NCBI RefSeq assembly: GCF_014337925.2
Contig: NZ_CP143423.1
Location: forward strand, 3,874,501-3,938,500
From: Roseobacter fucihabitans
GTDB taxonomy: Bacteria; Pseudomonadota; Alphaproteobacteria; Rhodobacterales; Rhodobacteraceae
Direction: 5' to 3'
Length of the DNA: 64,000 nt
A program made the translations under genes and the position numbers. Of the stretch, positions 9,939 to 19,004 are shown in pieces. Every line of letters starts with the position of its first letter. The first letter of the stretch is position 1. A model generated the notes under the pieces. The model did not search any database and was not told the DNA's origin. It saw only the letters and a program-made list of their open reading frames with translations.

Positions 9939-10844
9939 ATGGACCGCCTGACAGAAATGGAAGCCTTCGCAATGGTCGTGGATCAGGGTGGTTTTACCGA
10001 CGCGGCCCGCAAGATGGGGATTTCCAAATCGGCCGTGTCGAAACATGTATCTTCGCTTGAGGCGCGGCTCGGTGCCCGGTTGCTCAATCGCACTACGCGC
10101 CGCGTCAATCCAACGGAAATCGGCTTGGCTTACTATGACCGCGCGCGCCGCGTTTTGAACGATGCCGGAGAAGCAGACGCCCTTGTGACGTCCATGCAAA
10201 GCGAGCCCTCCGGCCTGTTGCGCATCTCCGTTGCAACGGATTTTGGGGTGAATCACCTCTCACCCGTGTTGAATGAATTTTTGTCAGACTTCCCCGACAT
10301 CACGGTGAATATGGAATTGAACAACCGGTATGTGGAGTTGATTTCCGAAGGCTTTGACATGGCCGTGCGCATTGGGGAGCTTGAGGATAGCAGTTTGCGG
10401 GCCCGTAAACTGACCGAAACCACCAAACGCATGATTGCCAGCCCGGCGTATTTCAAGAAATATGGCCGACCGGAAAAAATCGACGACCTCAACGCCCATA
10501 AATTGCTGCATTATTCCAACCAATCCTCGGGCAATGTCTGGAAATTGACCGCGCCTTCGGGTGAAAAGCGCCAGGTCAGAACGGCTGGCTGGCTCAGCGT
10601 TAACGACGGGCAATCCCTTTTGAACGCTGCGATTTCCGGTCTGGGGATCGCCTATCTGCCCAGCTATCTCTATGGGGATGCCATGGAAAAGGGGCTGATC
10701 GAAGATGCAATTCCCGCTTTGCCCTTTGAAACGCACGGGATCTACGCGGTCTATCCGCCGGGACGATTTATACAGCCCAAGGTGCGTGCCTTTCTGGATT
10801 TCCTAGCGCGTTCCTTTGCCGAAAAAGGACCCTCAAAATGGTAA
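9939..10844 (+). CDS. LysR-family transcriptional regulator
   Basis: The product is a 301-residue LysR-type regulator. The N-terminal winged helix-turn-helix occupies about residues 1-60 (MDRLTEMEAFAMVVDQGGFT, then DAARKMGISKSAVSKHVSSL and EARLGARLLNRTTR). The rest is a periplasmic-binding-like effector domain (LRISVATDFGVNHLSPVLNE, then a C-terminal GLGIAYLPSYL). The ATG at 9939 is preferred over upstream in-frame starts because it gives the standard N-terminus and has an AAGGG site 6-7 bases before it. The target is unknown. It follows fadH in the same direction, after a long gap. Confidence 0.9.
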   Translation: MDRLTEMEAFAMVVDQGGFTDAARKMGISKSAVSKHVSSLEARLGARLLNRTTRRVNPTEIGLAYYDRARRVLNDAGEADALVTSMQSEPSGLLRISVATDFGVNHLSPVLNEFLSDFPDITVNMELNNRYVELISEGFDMAVRIGELEDSSLRARKLTETTKRMIASPAYFKKYGRPEKIDDLNAHKLLHYSNQSSGNVWKLTAPSGEKRQVRTAGWLSVNDGQSLLNAAISGLGIAYLPSYLYGDAMEKGLIEDAIPALPFETHGIYAVYPPGRFIQPKVRAFLDFLARSFAEKGPSKW

Positions 10845-10908
10845 TATCGGCGCTCTTTTAGGGTGAGCTTGCAGCGCCTCACATCCTATGATGATCGCTA
10901 AAAATTGC

Positions 10909-11859
10909 CTATTCCACATTGAGGCTGATCGCCTCAACACGGCGGTTCTGACTGCGGCCCTGCGCGGTGGCGTTGGTGGCAACCGGGGCCAGATACCCCA
11001 TACCTTCAGCATCCAGACGGGCGGGTTCAATGCCATAGTCTTCGATCAGACGCGCCCTGACCGAGCGGGCGCGGGCGCGGGATACGTTGATATTCACGTC
11101 CAGATCCCCCACCATATCCGTATGCCCGACCAATGCAACGCGCAGCTCGGCGTCATCGGACATGATCTTTGCCAATCGCTCCAGCGAAGCAAAGGGGCCG
11201 GGCCCCAAATCGGTTGAACCCAACGCAAAATCCAGATCGCTCAGAATGACAAAACCACGCGCCATAAGGTCACCGGTCTGCACGCTGGCGGCGGTCGAGG
11301 CCAGGCCTTCCACCTCCGCGCCTTCGTCGGGCGGCGTTTGCACATCGCCAATTGCGGAATCCGAAACGGCGGTGATGATCTGCACATAGGCCGCCGCCGC
11401 CGTTACGCTGACAAGCACGCTGACAGTTTCATCCGGTTGCTCAGGCGGACCCTTGAACGCCGTCAAATAGCGATAACGGGCAATATTGACGTACATGTTT
11501 GGCCCTGGCAGCACCTCGATGGCAAACCGAAAATCAAACCCACCGCAGGCTTTGCTGACGCATTCAAATGCGACGTCAAACCCCAGCGTTTCGAGTTGCG
11601 CGCGCAGAGGTGCCATGACCTGAAGCGACGTCAATCCGCTGGTATCGATCCGCCAAGCGGCACGTTCAATGAAGCCCTCCACCGTTTGGGATGGCACGCC
11701 TCCGTCTGAAAACACCGCTATCGGTGCTGCAAAACTATCGCGTGCGCTGTCCCGCTGGGCCGTAAGACGGGCCACATCCGGCAGGACAAGATCGGCTAAC
11801 GCGGCGCTGGCCATCCCACAAGCGGCCATGACAGCATAGGAAACCAGCCGCAGGCTCAT
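10909..11859 (-). CDS. OmpA-family outer-membrane/peptidoglycan-associated protein
   Basis: The 316-residue protein starts with a signal peptide (MSLRLVSYAVMAACGMASAA ending LAD). It ends in an OmpA C-terminal peptidoglycan-binding domain (about residues 200-315: LVGHTDMVGDLDVNINVSRA, RARSVRARLIEDYGI, ..SQNRRVEAI). The middle is not recognisable. It is last in a minus-strand operon; its start overlaps the stop of the AhpD-like gene by four bases. A role in cell-envelope anchoring is inferred from the domain only. Confidence 0.85.
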   Translation of the reverse strand: MSLRLVSYAVMAACGMASAALADLVLPDVARLTAQRDSARDSFAAPIAVFSDGGVPSQTVEGFIERAAWRIDTSGLTSLQVMAPLRAQLETLGFDVAFECVSKACGGFDFRFAIEVLPGPNMYVNIARYRYLTAFKGPPEQPDETVSVLVSVTAAAAYVQIITAVSDSAIGDVQTPPDEGAEVEGLASTAASVQTGDLMARGFVILSDLDFALGSTDLGPGPFASLERLAKIMSDDAELRVALVGHTDMVGDLDVNINVSRARARSVRARLIEDYGIEPARLDAEGMGYLAPVATNATAQGRSQNRRVEAISLNVE

Positions 11860-12428
11860 CTGGCCTGCGCATGATATTCATCATTGGGCCGCATTAAAGT
11901 CGCGCTCGCCACGCGGTTGGTCATGTTGAAAAATCCGGCCACATTGGCAATGTCCCAGATGTCGTGATCCGTAAACCCGACTTGCCGAAGCGCATCACGG
12001 TCGCTTTCGCTGATCGTCGCGCTTTGACTGGTCATAAGGGCGGCAAAATCCAGCATGGCGCGCTGACGCGCATCCAGATCGGCCACCCGGTAATTCATCA
12101 CGAGGGCTTCGCCCAGCCGCGCATCCCCCGACATCGCCCGCACGGCGGCCCCATGCGCAACGAGGCAGTAAAAGCACTTGTTGATCGAGGAGACCACCAC
12201 CGCGATCATTTCGCGCTCCAGTTTGCTCAACCCGGACGGTGCCAGCATCAGGTTATTATACATGCCGGTAAACGCATCCAGCTTGTCTGTATCAAAAGCA
12301 TAGGCTCGCAGCACATTGGGGATCATGCCCAGCTTTTCCTGGCACAGATCGAAGTACTTCTGCGTTTCGCTCGGAAGCGGATCGACCATAGGCAGGTTCA
12401 GGGCGGTCGAGTTTGCGGTTTCAGCCAT
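11856..12428 (-). CDS. AhpD/carboxymuconolactone decarboxylase-like peroxidase-related protein
   Basis: This is a 190-residue all-helical protein of the uncharacterised peroxidase-related group within the AhpD-like superfamily. The sequence ALSKLEREMIAVVVSS-type helix (here GLSKLEREMIAVVVSSINKC) runs directly into the redox motif CFYCLVAH, the CxxC plus histidine pattern that relays protons in AhpD. The second half (FTDHDIWDIANVAGFFNMTN) is also typical. It probably acts as a cytoplasmic thiol-based antioxidant, but the physiological partner is not known. It begins only 3 bases after the upstream GNAT gene and overlaps the OmpA-like gene. Confidence 0.87.
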   Translation of the reverse strand: MAETANSTALNLPMVDPLPSETQKYFDLCQEKLGMIPNVLRAYAFDTDKLDAFTGMYNNLMLAPSGLSKLEREMIAVVVSSINKCFYCLVAHGAAVRAMSGDARLGEALVMNYRVADLDARQRAMLDFAALMTSQSATISESDRDALRQVGFTDHDIWDIANVAGFFNMTNRVASATLMRPNDEYHAQAR

Positions 12429-12431
12429 GTC

Positions 12432-13154
12432 TCAATTTCCTTGCGCAGGTTTATGCCGGTAATGGTACTGCCCCGCCAGTTCAAAGCCCAGAGAGGAATA
12501 AAGCGCATTCGCCGGCTTGTTTGCTTTGGTACATAAAACCGAAATGCGCTCGGCCCCGTGCTGTTGCCCCCAAAACGCCGCCGCGCGCATGGTCCAGGCG
12601 GCAACGCCCTGCCGTCGTTGGGCGGGCAGGATTTCAACGGCGTGAACCATGCAGATGCCATTGCTGATCGCGGCAAAAGCAGTCCCGGCAGGCTTTTCGT
12701 TCCAACGCGCCAGAATCCCCGTTTTGATATCCGCACGGTCCATCACGTCGAGCCGTTCCCTGGTGATGCCCCCCTGCGCCCAGATTTCCGTCATAATCGC
12801 CAGAGGTTCCCAGATGCAAAACGCCGTCACACGCGGCATGGGTATATCCGTCAGACGCGTGATCGCCGAATCATAGACGTTCGTCGGATCAACGATGCCA
12901 TAACCCTCCAATTCCAATCGCTGGTCTAGCTCCGCATCCTGTGGGCGGATCATAAAAAGCGGGTCTTGGTGCCACCCGGTCATCTGCGAAACGGCTTGAT
13001 CTATATCGCTGGCCCGCACAGGCCCGATTGCCGTAGCTGCCGACACCCGCTTGCCCCCGCCCCCGCCACGTCGCAGCGTCCAGGTCGGCAAAATCCGAAT
13101 TTCCGCAGCAGGCCAAGTCCCATCGATGGCCGCAAAGATATGCGTCGCCGTCAT
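12432..13154 (-). CDS. GNAT-family N-acetyltransferase
   Basis: The 240-residue protein has a C-terminal acetyl-CoA-binding GNAT fold: the core strand CMVHAVEILPAQRRQGVAAW followed by TMRAAAFWGQQHG, then SVLCTKANKPANALYSSLGF ending in QYHYRHKP. The first 100 residues are less conserved (FAAIDGTWPAAEIRILPTWT). The acceptor substrate cannot be told from sequence. The start overlaps the stop of the molybdopterin-binding gene in an ATGA arrangement, so the two are translationally coupled. Confidence 0.87.
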   Translation of the reverse strand: MTATHIFAAIDGTWPAAEIRILPTWTLRRGGGGGKRVSAATAIGPVRASDIDQAVSQMTGWHQDPLFMIRPQDAELDQRLELEGYGIVDPTNVYDSAITRLTDIPMPRVTAFCIWEPLAIMTEIWAQGGITRERLDVMDRADIKTGILARWNEKPAGTAFAAISNGICMVHAVEILPAQRRQGVAAWTMRAAAFWGQQHGAERISVLCTKANKPANALYSSLGFELAGQYHYRHKPAQGN

Positions 13155-13876
13155 TGTGGAAATGATGCGGCGAGCCGCTCGATTACGCCCTGCACCAGAT
13201 CGCCATCAGCCCCGCGCACAACGATGTTGGAGCCATATTTGCCGTTTTGCAGCTGAAACGGATAAGAACCCATGCTGAGCATCGGAAATTCAGCCGCCAA
13301 TGCGCCCAGAGGTCCCGCAATATCGCCCTCGCCGCGTTCAATTCGCAAGGTCTGTGAAACCAGCGGTGCCCCACCTGTGAGGCCGGGCAGCAGGCTTTCA
13401 ACCATGGCCTGAAACACCGACGGCACGCCGGCCATGACATGCACATTTCCCAGCGTGAACCCCGGTGCCGCAGACACCGGGTTTTCGATCAGCGCGGCAC
13501 CCACCGGAATCCGGGCCATGCGCAGGCGAGCTTCATTCAGAACGGTCCCGGTTTTGGCATAATGCGCCTCCAGAATGTGGCGGGCGTCGTCCCTGACGTC
13601 GATAGGTTTGTTAAACGCGGCAGCGATACAATCTGCGGTGATATCATCATGGGTCGGACCGATCCCACCGCTCGTGAAAACATGATCGTTTTGAGCAGCA
13701 AGCGCCTGTACCGCGCTGATGATTGCGGCGCGATCATCGCTTATGACGCGCACCTCGCGCAGATCAAAACCGGCCAGCGAGAGTTTTCCCGACAGGTGGT
13801 ACATATTGGCATCGCGGGTGCGCCCGGACAGGATTTCGTCGCCGATCACAAGCATGGCGGCGGTCGGATTTGGCAT
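13151..13876 (-). CDS. Competence/damage-inducible CinA N-terminal-type molybdopterin-binding protein
   Basis: This is a stand-alone MoCF-binding/CinA N-terminal domain of about 241 residues. Diagnostic blocks are AAMLVIGDEILSGRTRDANM at the N-terminus and FTSGGIGPTHDDITADCIAA near residues 70-90, with HVMAGVPSVFQAMVESLLPG around 165. The domain resembles the CinA/MoeA nucleotide-binding fold and may act in nucleotide or cofactor recycling; the reaction is not established for this short form. The ATG at 13876 is chosen because GGGAG lies 9 bases upstream and it gives the family N-terminus. It leads a four-gene operon with very tight or overlapping joints. Confidence 0.87.
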   Translation of the reverse strand: MPNPTAAMLVIGDEILSGRTRDANMYHLSGKLSLAGFDLREVRVISDDRAAIISAVQALAAQNDHVFTSGGIGPTHDDITADCIAAAFNKPIDVRDDARHILEAHYAKTGTVLNEARLRMARIPVGAALIENPVSAAPGFTLGNVHVMAGVPSVFQAMVESLLPGLTGGAPLVSQTLRIERGEGDIAGPLGALAAEFPMLSMGSYPFQLQNGKYGSNIVVRGADGDLVQGVIERLAASFPQ

Positions 13877-14096
13877 GATTGGACACTCCCTCGGTCTCAT
13901 CTCTTTAATGGTATAGGCCTGCATCCGGGGGCTTTCAAACCGAACTTGTCTTTAACCAAAGGCTGTCTTTGATAAACCCTTTTGGCAGGTCTGCGAGGAA
14001 TACCACAGGCCGTTGGTCTTTTGGGCGGCTTGCGGAAGGGTGTCGCAGGTTCCTGCTCTGGCGCGCTTTTTCGACCAGTTCGTTGATAGGGTGGGA

Positions 14097-15566
14097 TTAC
14101 TTCCGGGTTTCGAGATGACCCGGATCAAGCCAAACCACAGCGGTTACCTTTGCCCAAAAAGAGGATTTACGTTCATGTTGGCTCTGAAGCGCCTTGATGT
14201 ATTTTTCATGCGTCGCGAAGGCACCATAATCCGTGATCTGTGCATCCAGCGCAGCGCAATCCGCAAGGTGATCGGCGGCGTGGCCATATCGTGAGGATCG
14301 ACCCTGCCCAAGCGCAAAATCGATCATCGCGCGCCATAGCAATACAGCGGCGCGCGGGTGCCGTGATCGCAACGCCTCAGCGGCCGGCGTCAGTAAAAGA
14401 TAGTGATCGCCGTTTACTTCATCGGCGCGGGTTTCTATCAATCGAGCCGCTGTCAGCAGATCAGGCCAGTCGATACAGAACGCCAAAGCGGTTGAGAACT
14501 CCGGAAACGCGAGGACATGGGCCTTGGCCACCTCTTCGGCTTCGACATCCTCGAAATCCGGTAGCGTTTTCAGAAAATCACGCAGATGTCGCGCGCTCAG
14601 AGCGCCGGAAAAACAGGCCCAGCGGTGGGTCTGGGCCTCTTGGTTCCGCCCAAGCGCCACAAGGCTTGCGATATAGGCATCATCCCATGCCTCTTGTCCC
14701 AGGCTGCGGTCGTCTTGCTCAGACCCAAGCAGCAGCGCAAGAGCATCCTCTGCCCGCGCATCGGCAAGCAAAATCCCCGCGACCTCAGCTGAGACGTCTT
14801 TGCGCTGCAGATCTTCCTCCGTGTATTGCGCAATATAGGCCCTCGTGTCGCCAGCCGTCGCCGCGATTTCCTGAAGGCACCATTTCACGAAACGCGATTT
14901 GCGGTCCACAGCATAGGTGTCACCGCCGCGCAATTGGCGTAAAAACTGGATCGCCTCATGATCTTCGGGGGCCTCTTCAAGCGGGGCCGCGGCATAGGCC
15001 TCCACATTTCCCCTTAATCGCTCCAGACCCGATGACCCGAGAGTGGGCCCCAGAAGAGGGATGATGCCGTCCCATTCTCCATATCCATTGTCCTGCACAA
15101 CGCCCCATATGCGGTCCGCAAGCCTTACGGGATCAATCAGCGCGCGCGGCGCGATCTCGCCGAAATGCGCGATTGCGGAGCGAAACACATCGCCGACATC
15201 GCCCCGGCTATCATCCACACGTTCGTAGATGGAAGGGGCGATCTCAAGGAATTGCCACAACAGATCAAAAGCGGTGGTCGCATCTTCCGGTGCGATCTTT
15301 TCAACGATCATGGCAAGCTGTGTCCTGAGGTCCTTGATCAGCGCCTTGCGCTTGCGCCAGCTTACAAAACTGTTCGATCTTCGCAGGGACAAGAGCCGTT
15401 TACGCACCTCTCGGGCCAATTCTGACGCCCCGAGGCTGTGGCTCAATTCCAGACGCAATCGGCGTTTGATCTCGGCACTGCCGGTGCTGACCTCAATCAA
15501 AAGTGCGGCCAGCCTCTCCCCACCCAGAGCCTCAAGGTTGGTTTTATTCAGGGTCTTTTTTGACAT
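14097..15566 (-). CDS. DUF6880 family protein (helical-repeat, unknown function)
   Basis: This 489-residue protein opens with KKTLNKTNLEALGGERLAAL then LIEVSTGSAEIKRRLRLELS, the pattern of the DUF6880 family common in Rhodobacteraceae. The rest is almost wholly alpha-helical, with tetratricopeptide-like repeat character (leucine- and alanine-rich helices such as AEVAGILLADARAEDALALL and AEALRSRHPRAAVLLWRAMI). No signal peptide, membrane helix or catalytic motif was seen. No function is known. It stands alone, with 220 non-coding bases on its downstream side. Confidence 0.72.
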   Translation of the reverse strand: MSKKTLNKTNLEALGGERLAALLIEVSTGSAEIKRRLRLELSHSLGASELAREVRKRLLSLRRSNSFVSWRKRKALIKDLRTQLAMIVEKIAPEDATTAFDLLWQFLEIAPSIYERVDDSRGDVGDVFRSAIAHFGEIAPRALIDPVRLADRIWGVVQDNGYGEWDGIIPLLGPTLGSSGLERLRGNVEAYAAAPLEEAPEDHEAIQFLRQLRGGDTYAVDRKSRFVKWCLQEIAATAGDTRAYIAQYTEEDLQRKDVSAEVAGILLADARAEDALALLLGSEQDDRSLGQEAWDDAYIASLVALGRNQEAQTHRWACFSGALSARHLRDFLKTLPDFEDVEAEEVAKAHVLAFPEFSTALAFCIDWPDLLTAARLIETRADEVNGDHYLLLTPAAEALRSRHPRAAVLLWRAMIDFALGQGRSSRYGHAADHLADCAALDAQITDYGAFATHEKYIKALQSQHERKSSFWAKVTAVVWLDPGHLETRK

Positions 15567-15756
15567 CAGCCGATTTTGGCACCTGATGCGTCGGAAGGGA
15601 AGGGGATCCCTTCATGATGCGGGGCGCGCGATCATGCCTGCACCACTTTCAATTGCGCATGACGTCAAAAGCCAGCGCAGCGAAATCCGTACCACGGTTT
15701 CGAAACGACAGTCAAAAACAGGGACGGGACGGTTCCGATTGGGCAAAACTCCTTCT

Positions 15757-16047
15757 CTAATCGAGGCCCGTTTCAGCCGCTTCCAATTTGCGTTTCTGAA
15801 CGAAATGGCGACCCTCTTCGCGCGCCGCTTCAAGAATTGCGGCACCGATGAGGGTATGTGGCAGCAATGCGTCCTGCTGGCTGGCACCACCTTGCTCTTC
15901 GGAGGGTCCACTGGCACCTGCGGAGGACGCGGTTGTGCGATTGCCGATAAATTGCGGCGGTCCTGCTGTTGTCTGCGCGGTCGCGCTCACAGTCGTCGCC
16001 AGAAAAGCAATCAACAAACCGAGGGAAAAGTATCTTGTGGCAGACAT
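15757..16047 (-). CDS. Small exported hypothetical protein
   Basis: The 96-residue product starts MSATRYFSLGLLIAFLATTV and ends its signal peptide at SATAQ. The mature part is rich in Ser, Ala and Gln and ends with a basic helix (ILEAAREEGRHFVQKRKLEA). It matches no family I recognise. A longer start at 16098 is possible, but the inner ATG gives a clean Sec signal. The ribosome site is weak, so it could be a spurious frame. Confidence 0.45.
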   Translation of the reverse strand: MSATRYFSLGLLIAFLATTVSATAQTTAGPPQFIGNRTTASSAGASGPSEEQGGASQQDALLPHTLIGAAILEAAREEGRHFVQKRKLEAAETGLD

Positions 16048-16471
16048 GACATCAGCTTTCGCAAATTGCACCCTATGGGTACCAAATTTCGGCGGCATTT
16101 GCCCGAGCTAAGTTTGATCGTGATTAACGGGGTATGCAATCTTTCTCAACGCCCTCGAAATACGATTTTATCTTGTTGATGTCGGCTTCCGGGACACTGC
16201 CCTTGAAGCGTTGATGTCTGGGGCAATGGCAAGCAGGAGTGCGATCAGGCGAATGACGCGCTTGGACAAGCCTTTGAATGAACAGGGTGATGCTCAACAT
16301 CGACACGCCCCTTCTCTTCCCTTTTGCGCAAGATGTTATCCGGGAAGGCCCGTGCAGCAGACACGTTACGAAAAACAAAGTGATACAAATTTCCGTAACT
16401 TTTTTCTTGATGGACTCCGGCCATCAACATATAACCTCGATCATATTGAATACTTTGCGGGAGGAGTCGCA
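16048..16471. promoter_or_regulatory. Promoter region of the paa operon
   Basis: This non-coding region carries two inverted repeats just before the thiolase start. The first is GTTACG (16365-16370) and CGTAAC (16394-16399), separated by 23 bases. The second is TTGATGG (16407-16413) and CCATCAA (16421-16427), separated by 7. Both are perfect and are candidates for PaaX or TetR-type operators. Neither matches the enterobacterial PaaX box, so assignment to a regulator is inference. Confidence 0.5.
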
Positions 16472-17674
16472 GTGGACGCATTGATTTGTGATGGGGTGCG
16501 TACGCCGATTGGCCGATATGCGGGTGCATTGTCCTCTGTGCGTGCCGATGATCTGGCGGCCTTGCCCATCGCTGCGCTGATGCGCCGTAACACCGGCGTT
16601 GACTGGAGCGCGGTGGACGATGTGATCTATGGTGCCGCCAACCAGGCCGGCGAGGATAACCGCAATGTTGCGCGTATGGCGGCATTATTGGCGGGGCTGC
16701 CGCAGGAGGTGCCCGGCACGACCGTCAACCGGCTCTGTGCCAGCGGGATGGATGCGGTGGGGTTTGCCGCACGCGGGATCAGGGCGGGTGACTATGACCT
16801 GACCATCGCGGGCGGTGTTGAAAGCATGAGCCGCGCGCCCTTCGTAATGCCAAAAGCAACAAGCGCGTTTACCCGTTCCAATACCCTACACGACACGACA
16901 ATCGGCTGGCGTTTCGTCAATCCGGAGATGAAGGCGCTCTACGGTATCGATTCCATGCCCCAGACCGCCGATAATGTCGCCGCGGATTTCGACATCAGCC
17001 GCTCGGATCAGGACGCCTTTGCCGCGCGGTCCCAGGCGCGGTGGGCGGCCGCGCAGGCGGCGGGTGTTTTTGCAGATGAAATCATCCCCGTCGCCGTGCC
17101 ACAGCGCAAGGGCGATCCGATCATTTTCGACACCGACGAACACCCCCGCCCCGGCACAGATGCGGCAAAACTGGCCAGCCTCAGGGGCATCAACGGTGCC
17201 GATCTCTCCGTCACCGCCGGCAATACAAGCGGCGTGAATGACGGCGCGGCCGCTTTGCTGATCGCCTCGCAGGCGGCTGCCAAGGCGCATGGCCTGACCC
17301 CCATCGCCCGCATTATTGGCATGTCCGCCGCCGGGGTGGCCCCGCGGATCATGGGCATTGGTCCGACCCCTGCGAGCCAAAAACTGCTGGAGCGCACGGG
17401 TCTGAGCATTGAACAGATGGATGTGATCGAATTGAATGAGGCCTTCGCGAGCCAAGGTCTCGCCACATTGCGCCAGCTTGGCCTGGACGATGACGACGCG
17501 CGCGTGAACCCCAATGGCGGGGCCATCGCGATGGGTCATCCGCTTGGCATGACCGGCGCGCGCCTTGTCCTGACGGCGGCACATCACCTCAAACGCACCG
17601 GTGGGCGCTATGGCCTGTGCATGATGTGTGTTGGCGTAGGCCAGGGCACTGCTATGCTTATCGAACGCGTCTGA
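16472..17674 (+). CDS. pcaF: 3-oxoadipyl-CoA / 3-oxo-5,6-dehydrosuberyl-CoA thiolase
   Basis: This is a 400-residue degradative thiolase (PaaJ/PcaF type). In the phenylacetate pathway it cleaves 3-oxo-5,6-dehydrosuberyl-CoA and 3-oxoadipyl-CoA to acetyl-CoA and succinyl-CoA. Seen are [20 protein letters not shown] at the N-terminus, the catalytic Cys in [15 protein letters not shown] near residue 90, the C-terminal [16 protein letters not shown] with the active His, and [14 protein letters not shown] with the second Cys. The GTG at 16472 is chosen over distant upstream starts because GGGAGGAG lies 6-8 bases before it and the length then fits the family. It is first in the paa operon, 17 bases before paaA. 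Confidence 0.93.
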   Translation: MDALICDGVRTPIGRYAGALSSVRADDLAALPIAALMRRNTGVDWSAVDDVIYGAANQAGEDNRNVARMAALLAGLPQEVPGTTVNRLCASGMDAVGFAARGIRAGDYDLTIAGGVESMSRAPFVMPKATSAFTRSNTLHDTTIGWRFVNPEMKALYGIDSMPQTADNVAADFDISRSDQDAFAARSQARWAAAQAAGVFADEIIPVAVPQRKGDPIIFDTDEHPRPGTDAAKLASLRGINGADLSVTAGNTSGVNDGAAALLIASQAAAKAHGLTPIARIIGMSAAGVAPRIMGIGPTPASQKLLERTGLSIEQMDVIELNEAFASQGLATLRQLGLDDDDARVNPNGGAIAMGHPLGMTGARLVLTAAHHLKRTGGRYGLCMMCVGVGQGTAMLIERV

Positions 17675-17691
17675 ACCGGGAGGAGCACGAC

Positions 17692-18669
17692 ATGTATGCA
17701 CAAATGGTCAAATCCGAAGCGACACAGGAAGACCCCGAACGACTTGCTGCTTTTCAGGCCCGCATTGATGCGGGCGAAAAGATCGAGCCCAAGGACTGGA
17801 TGCCCGCGGGCTATCGCAAGACGCTGATCCGCCAGATCGGACAGCACGCCCATTCCGAGATCGTCGGCCAGCTGCCCGAGGGTAATTGGATCACCCGCGC
17901 CCCGACGCTGGAGCGCAAGGCGATCCTGCTGGCCAAGGTGCAGGATGAGGCGGGCCATGGCCTTTACCTTTACTGCGCGGCGGAAACGCTTGGGGTGAGC
18001 CGTGACGAGATGACGGAAATGCTGCTGGATGGGCGAATGAAATACTCCTCCATCTTCAACTACCCAACCCTGACATGGGCCGATATGGGGGCGGTCGGCT
18101 GGCTCGTTGATGGGGCCGCGATCATGAATCAGGTGCCGCTGCAACGCACCTCCTTTGGCCCCTATGCGCGCGCCATGATCCGCGTGTGCAAAGAAGAATC
18201 GTTCCACCAGCGCCAGGGCTATGACATCATGATGAAGGTGGCCCAGGGTACGCCTGCGCAAAAGGCGATGGCACAAAACGCGCTCAACCGGCTCTGGTAT
18301 CCCTCGCTTATGATGTTCGGCCCTTCGGACAAGGACTCCGTACATTCCGCACAATCCATGGCCTGGAAAATCAAGATGAACACCAATGACGAGCTGCGTC
18401 AGAAGTTCGTCGACCAGACCGTGCCACAGGCGGAATACCTGGGGCTAAGCGTTCCGGATGAAACCCTCAAGTGGGACGACCAGAAGGGCGGCTATGACTT
18501 TGCAGAGCCGGACTGGGAAGAATTTCACCAGGTCATTCAGGGCAATGGCCCCTGCAACACAGAACGTCTGGCGGCGCGCAACAAGGCCTGGGACGATGGT
18601 AAATGGGTGCGTGACGGTCTTTTGGCCCACGCCGAAAAGCGCAAGTTGAGAAAGGTCGCGGCAGAATGA
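17692..18669 (+). CDS. paaA: Phenylacetyl-CoA 1,2-epoxidase subunit PaaA
   Basis: PaaA is the catalytic, carboxylate-bridged diiron subunit of the multicomponent monooxygenase that turns phenylacetyl-CoA into ring-1,2-epoxyphenylacetyl-CoA. The 325-residue protein has the ferritin-like helices with the metal-ligand segments [20 protein letters not shown] and [20 protein letters not shown], characteristic of PaaA. The ATG at 17692 has a GGGAGGAG site at 17676-17683. Its stop overlaps paaB by four bases. It acts with PaaBCE, and PaaD is thought to help Fe-S or diiron assembly. Confidence 0.96.
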   Translation: MYAQMVKSEATQEDPERLAAFQARIDAGEKIEPKDWMPAGYRKTLIRQIGQHAHSEIVGQLPEGNWITRAPTLERKAILLAKVQDEAGHGLYLYCAAETLGVSRDEMTEMLLDGRMKYSSIFNYPTLTWADMGAVGWLVDGAAIMNQVPLQRTSFGPYARAMIRVCKEESFHQRQGYDIMMKVAQGTPAQKAMAQNALNRLWYPSLMMFGPSDKDSVHSAQSMAWKIKMNTNDELRQKFVDQTVPQAEYLGLSVPDETLKWDDQKGGYDFAEPDWEEFHQVIQGNGPCNTERLAARNKAWDDGKWVRDGLLAHAEKRKLRKVAAE

Positions 18670-19004
18670 GCGCGCCCAATTCCGCATATCCCGACACGCC
18701 CGAAACACCGAGCAAACCCAAGCGCAATGAGTGGCCCTTATGGGAAGTGTTCATCCGAGGCCAGCACGGCATGAGCCACCGCCATGTCGGCAGCCTGCAT
18801 GCGCCGGATGAGGAAATGGCGATCAAAAACGCGCGCGATGTGTACACTCGACGCAACGAAGGCGTCAGCATCTGGGTCGTCGAGGCGCGCCATATCGCGG
18901 CTTCCAGCCCGTCGCAAAAAGGTCCGCTTTACGAACCGTCTGAAAGCAAAGTCTATCGCCATCCGACGTTCTTTGACATTCCAGACGACGTGGGGGCGAT
19001 GTGA
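18666..19004 (+). CDS. paaB: Phenylacetyl-CoA 1,2-epoxidase subunit PaaB
   Basis: This is the small bridging subunit of the epoxidase complex (112 residues). The core [20 protein letters not shown] followed by [20 protein letters not shown] and [13 protein letters not shown] is near-invariant in PaaB. The N-terminal 18 residues are a low-complexity extension. It overlaps paaA by ATGA, and its stop overlaps paaC. Confidence 0.95.
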   Translation: MSAPNSAYPDTPETPSKPKRNEWPLWEVFIRGQHGMSHRHVGSLHAPDEEMAIKNARDVYTRRNEGVSIWVVEARHIAASSPSQKGPLYEPSESKVYRHPTFFDIPDDVGAM

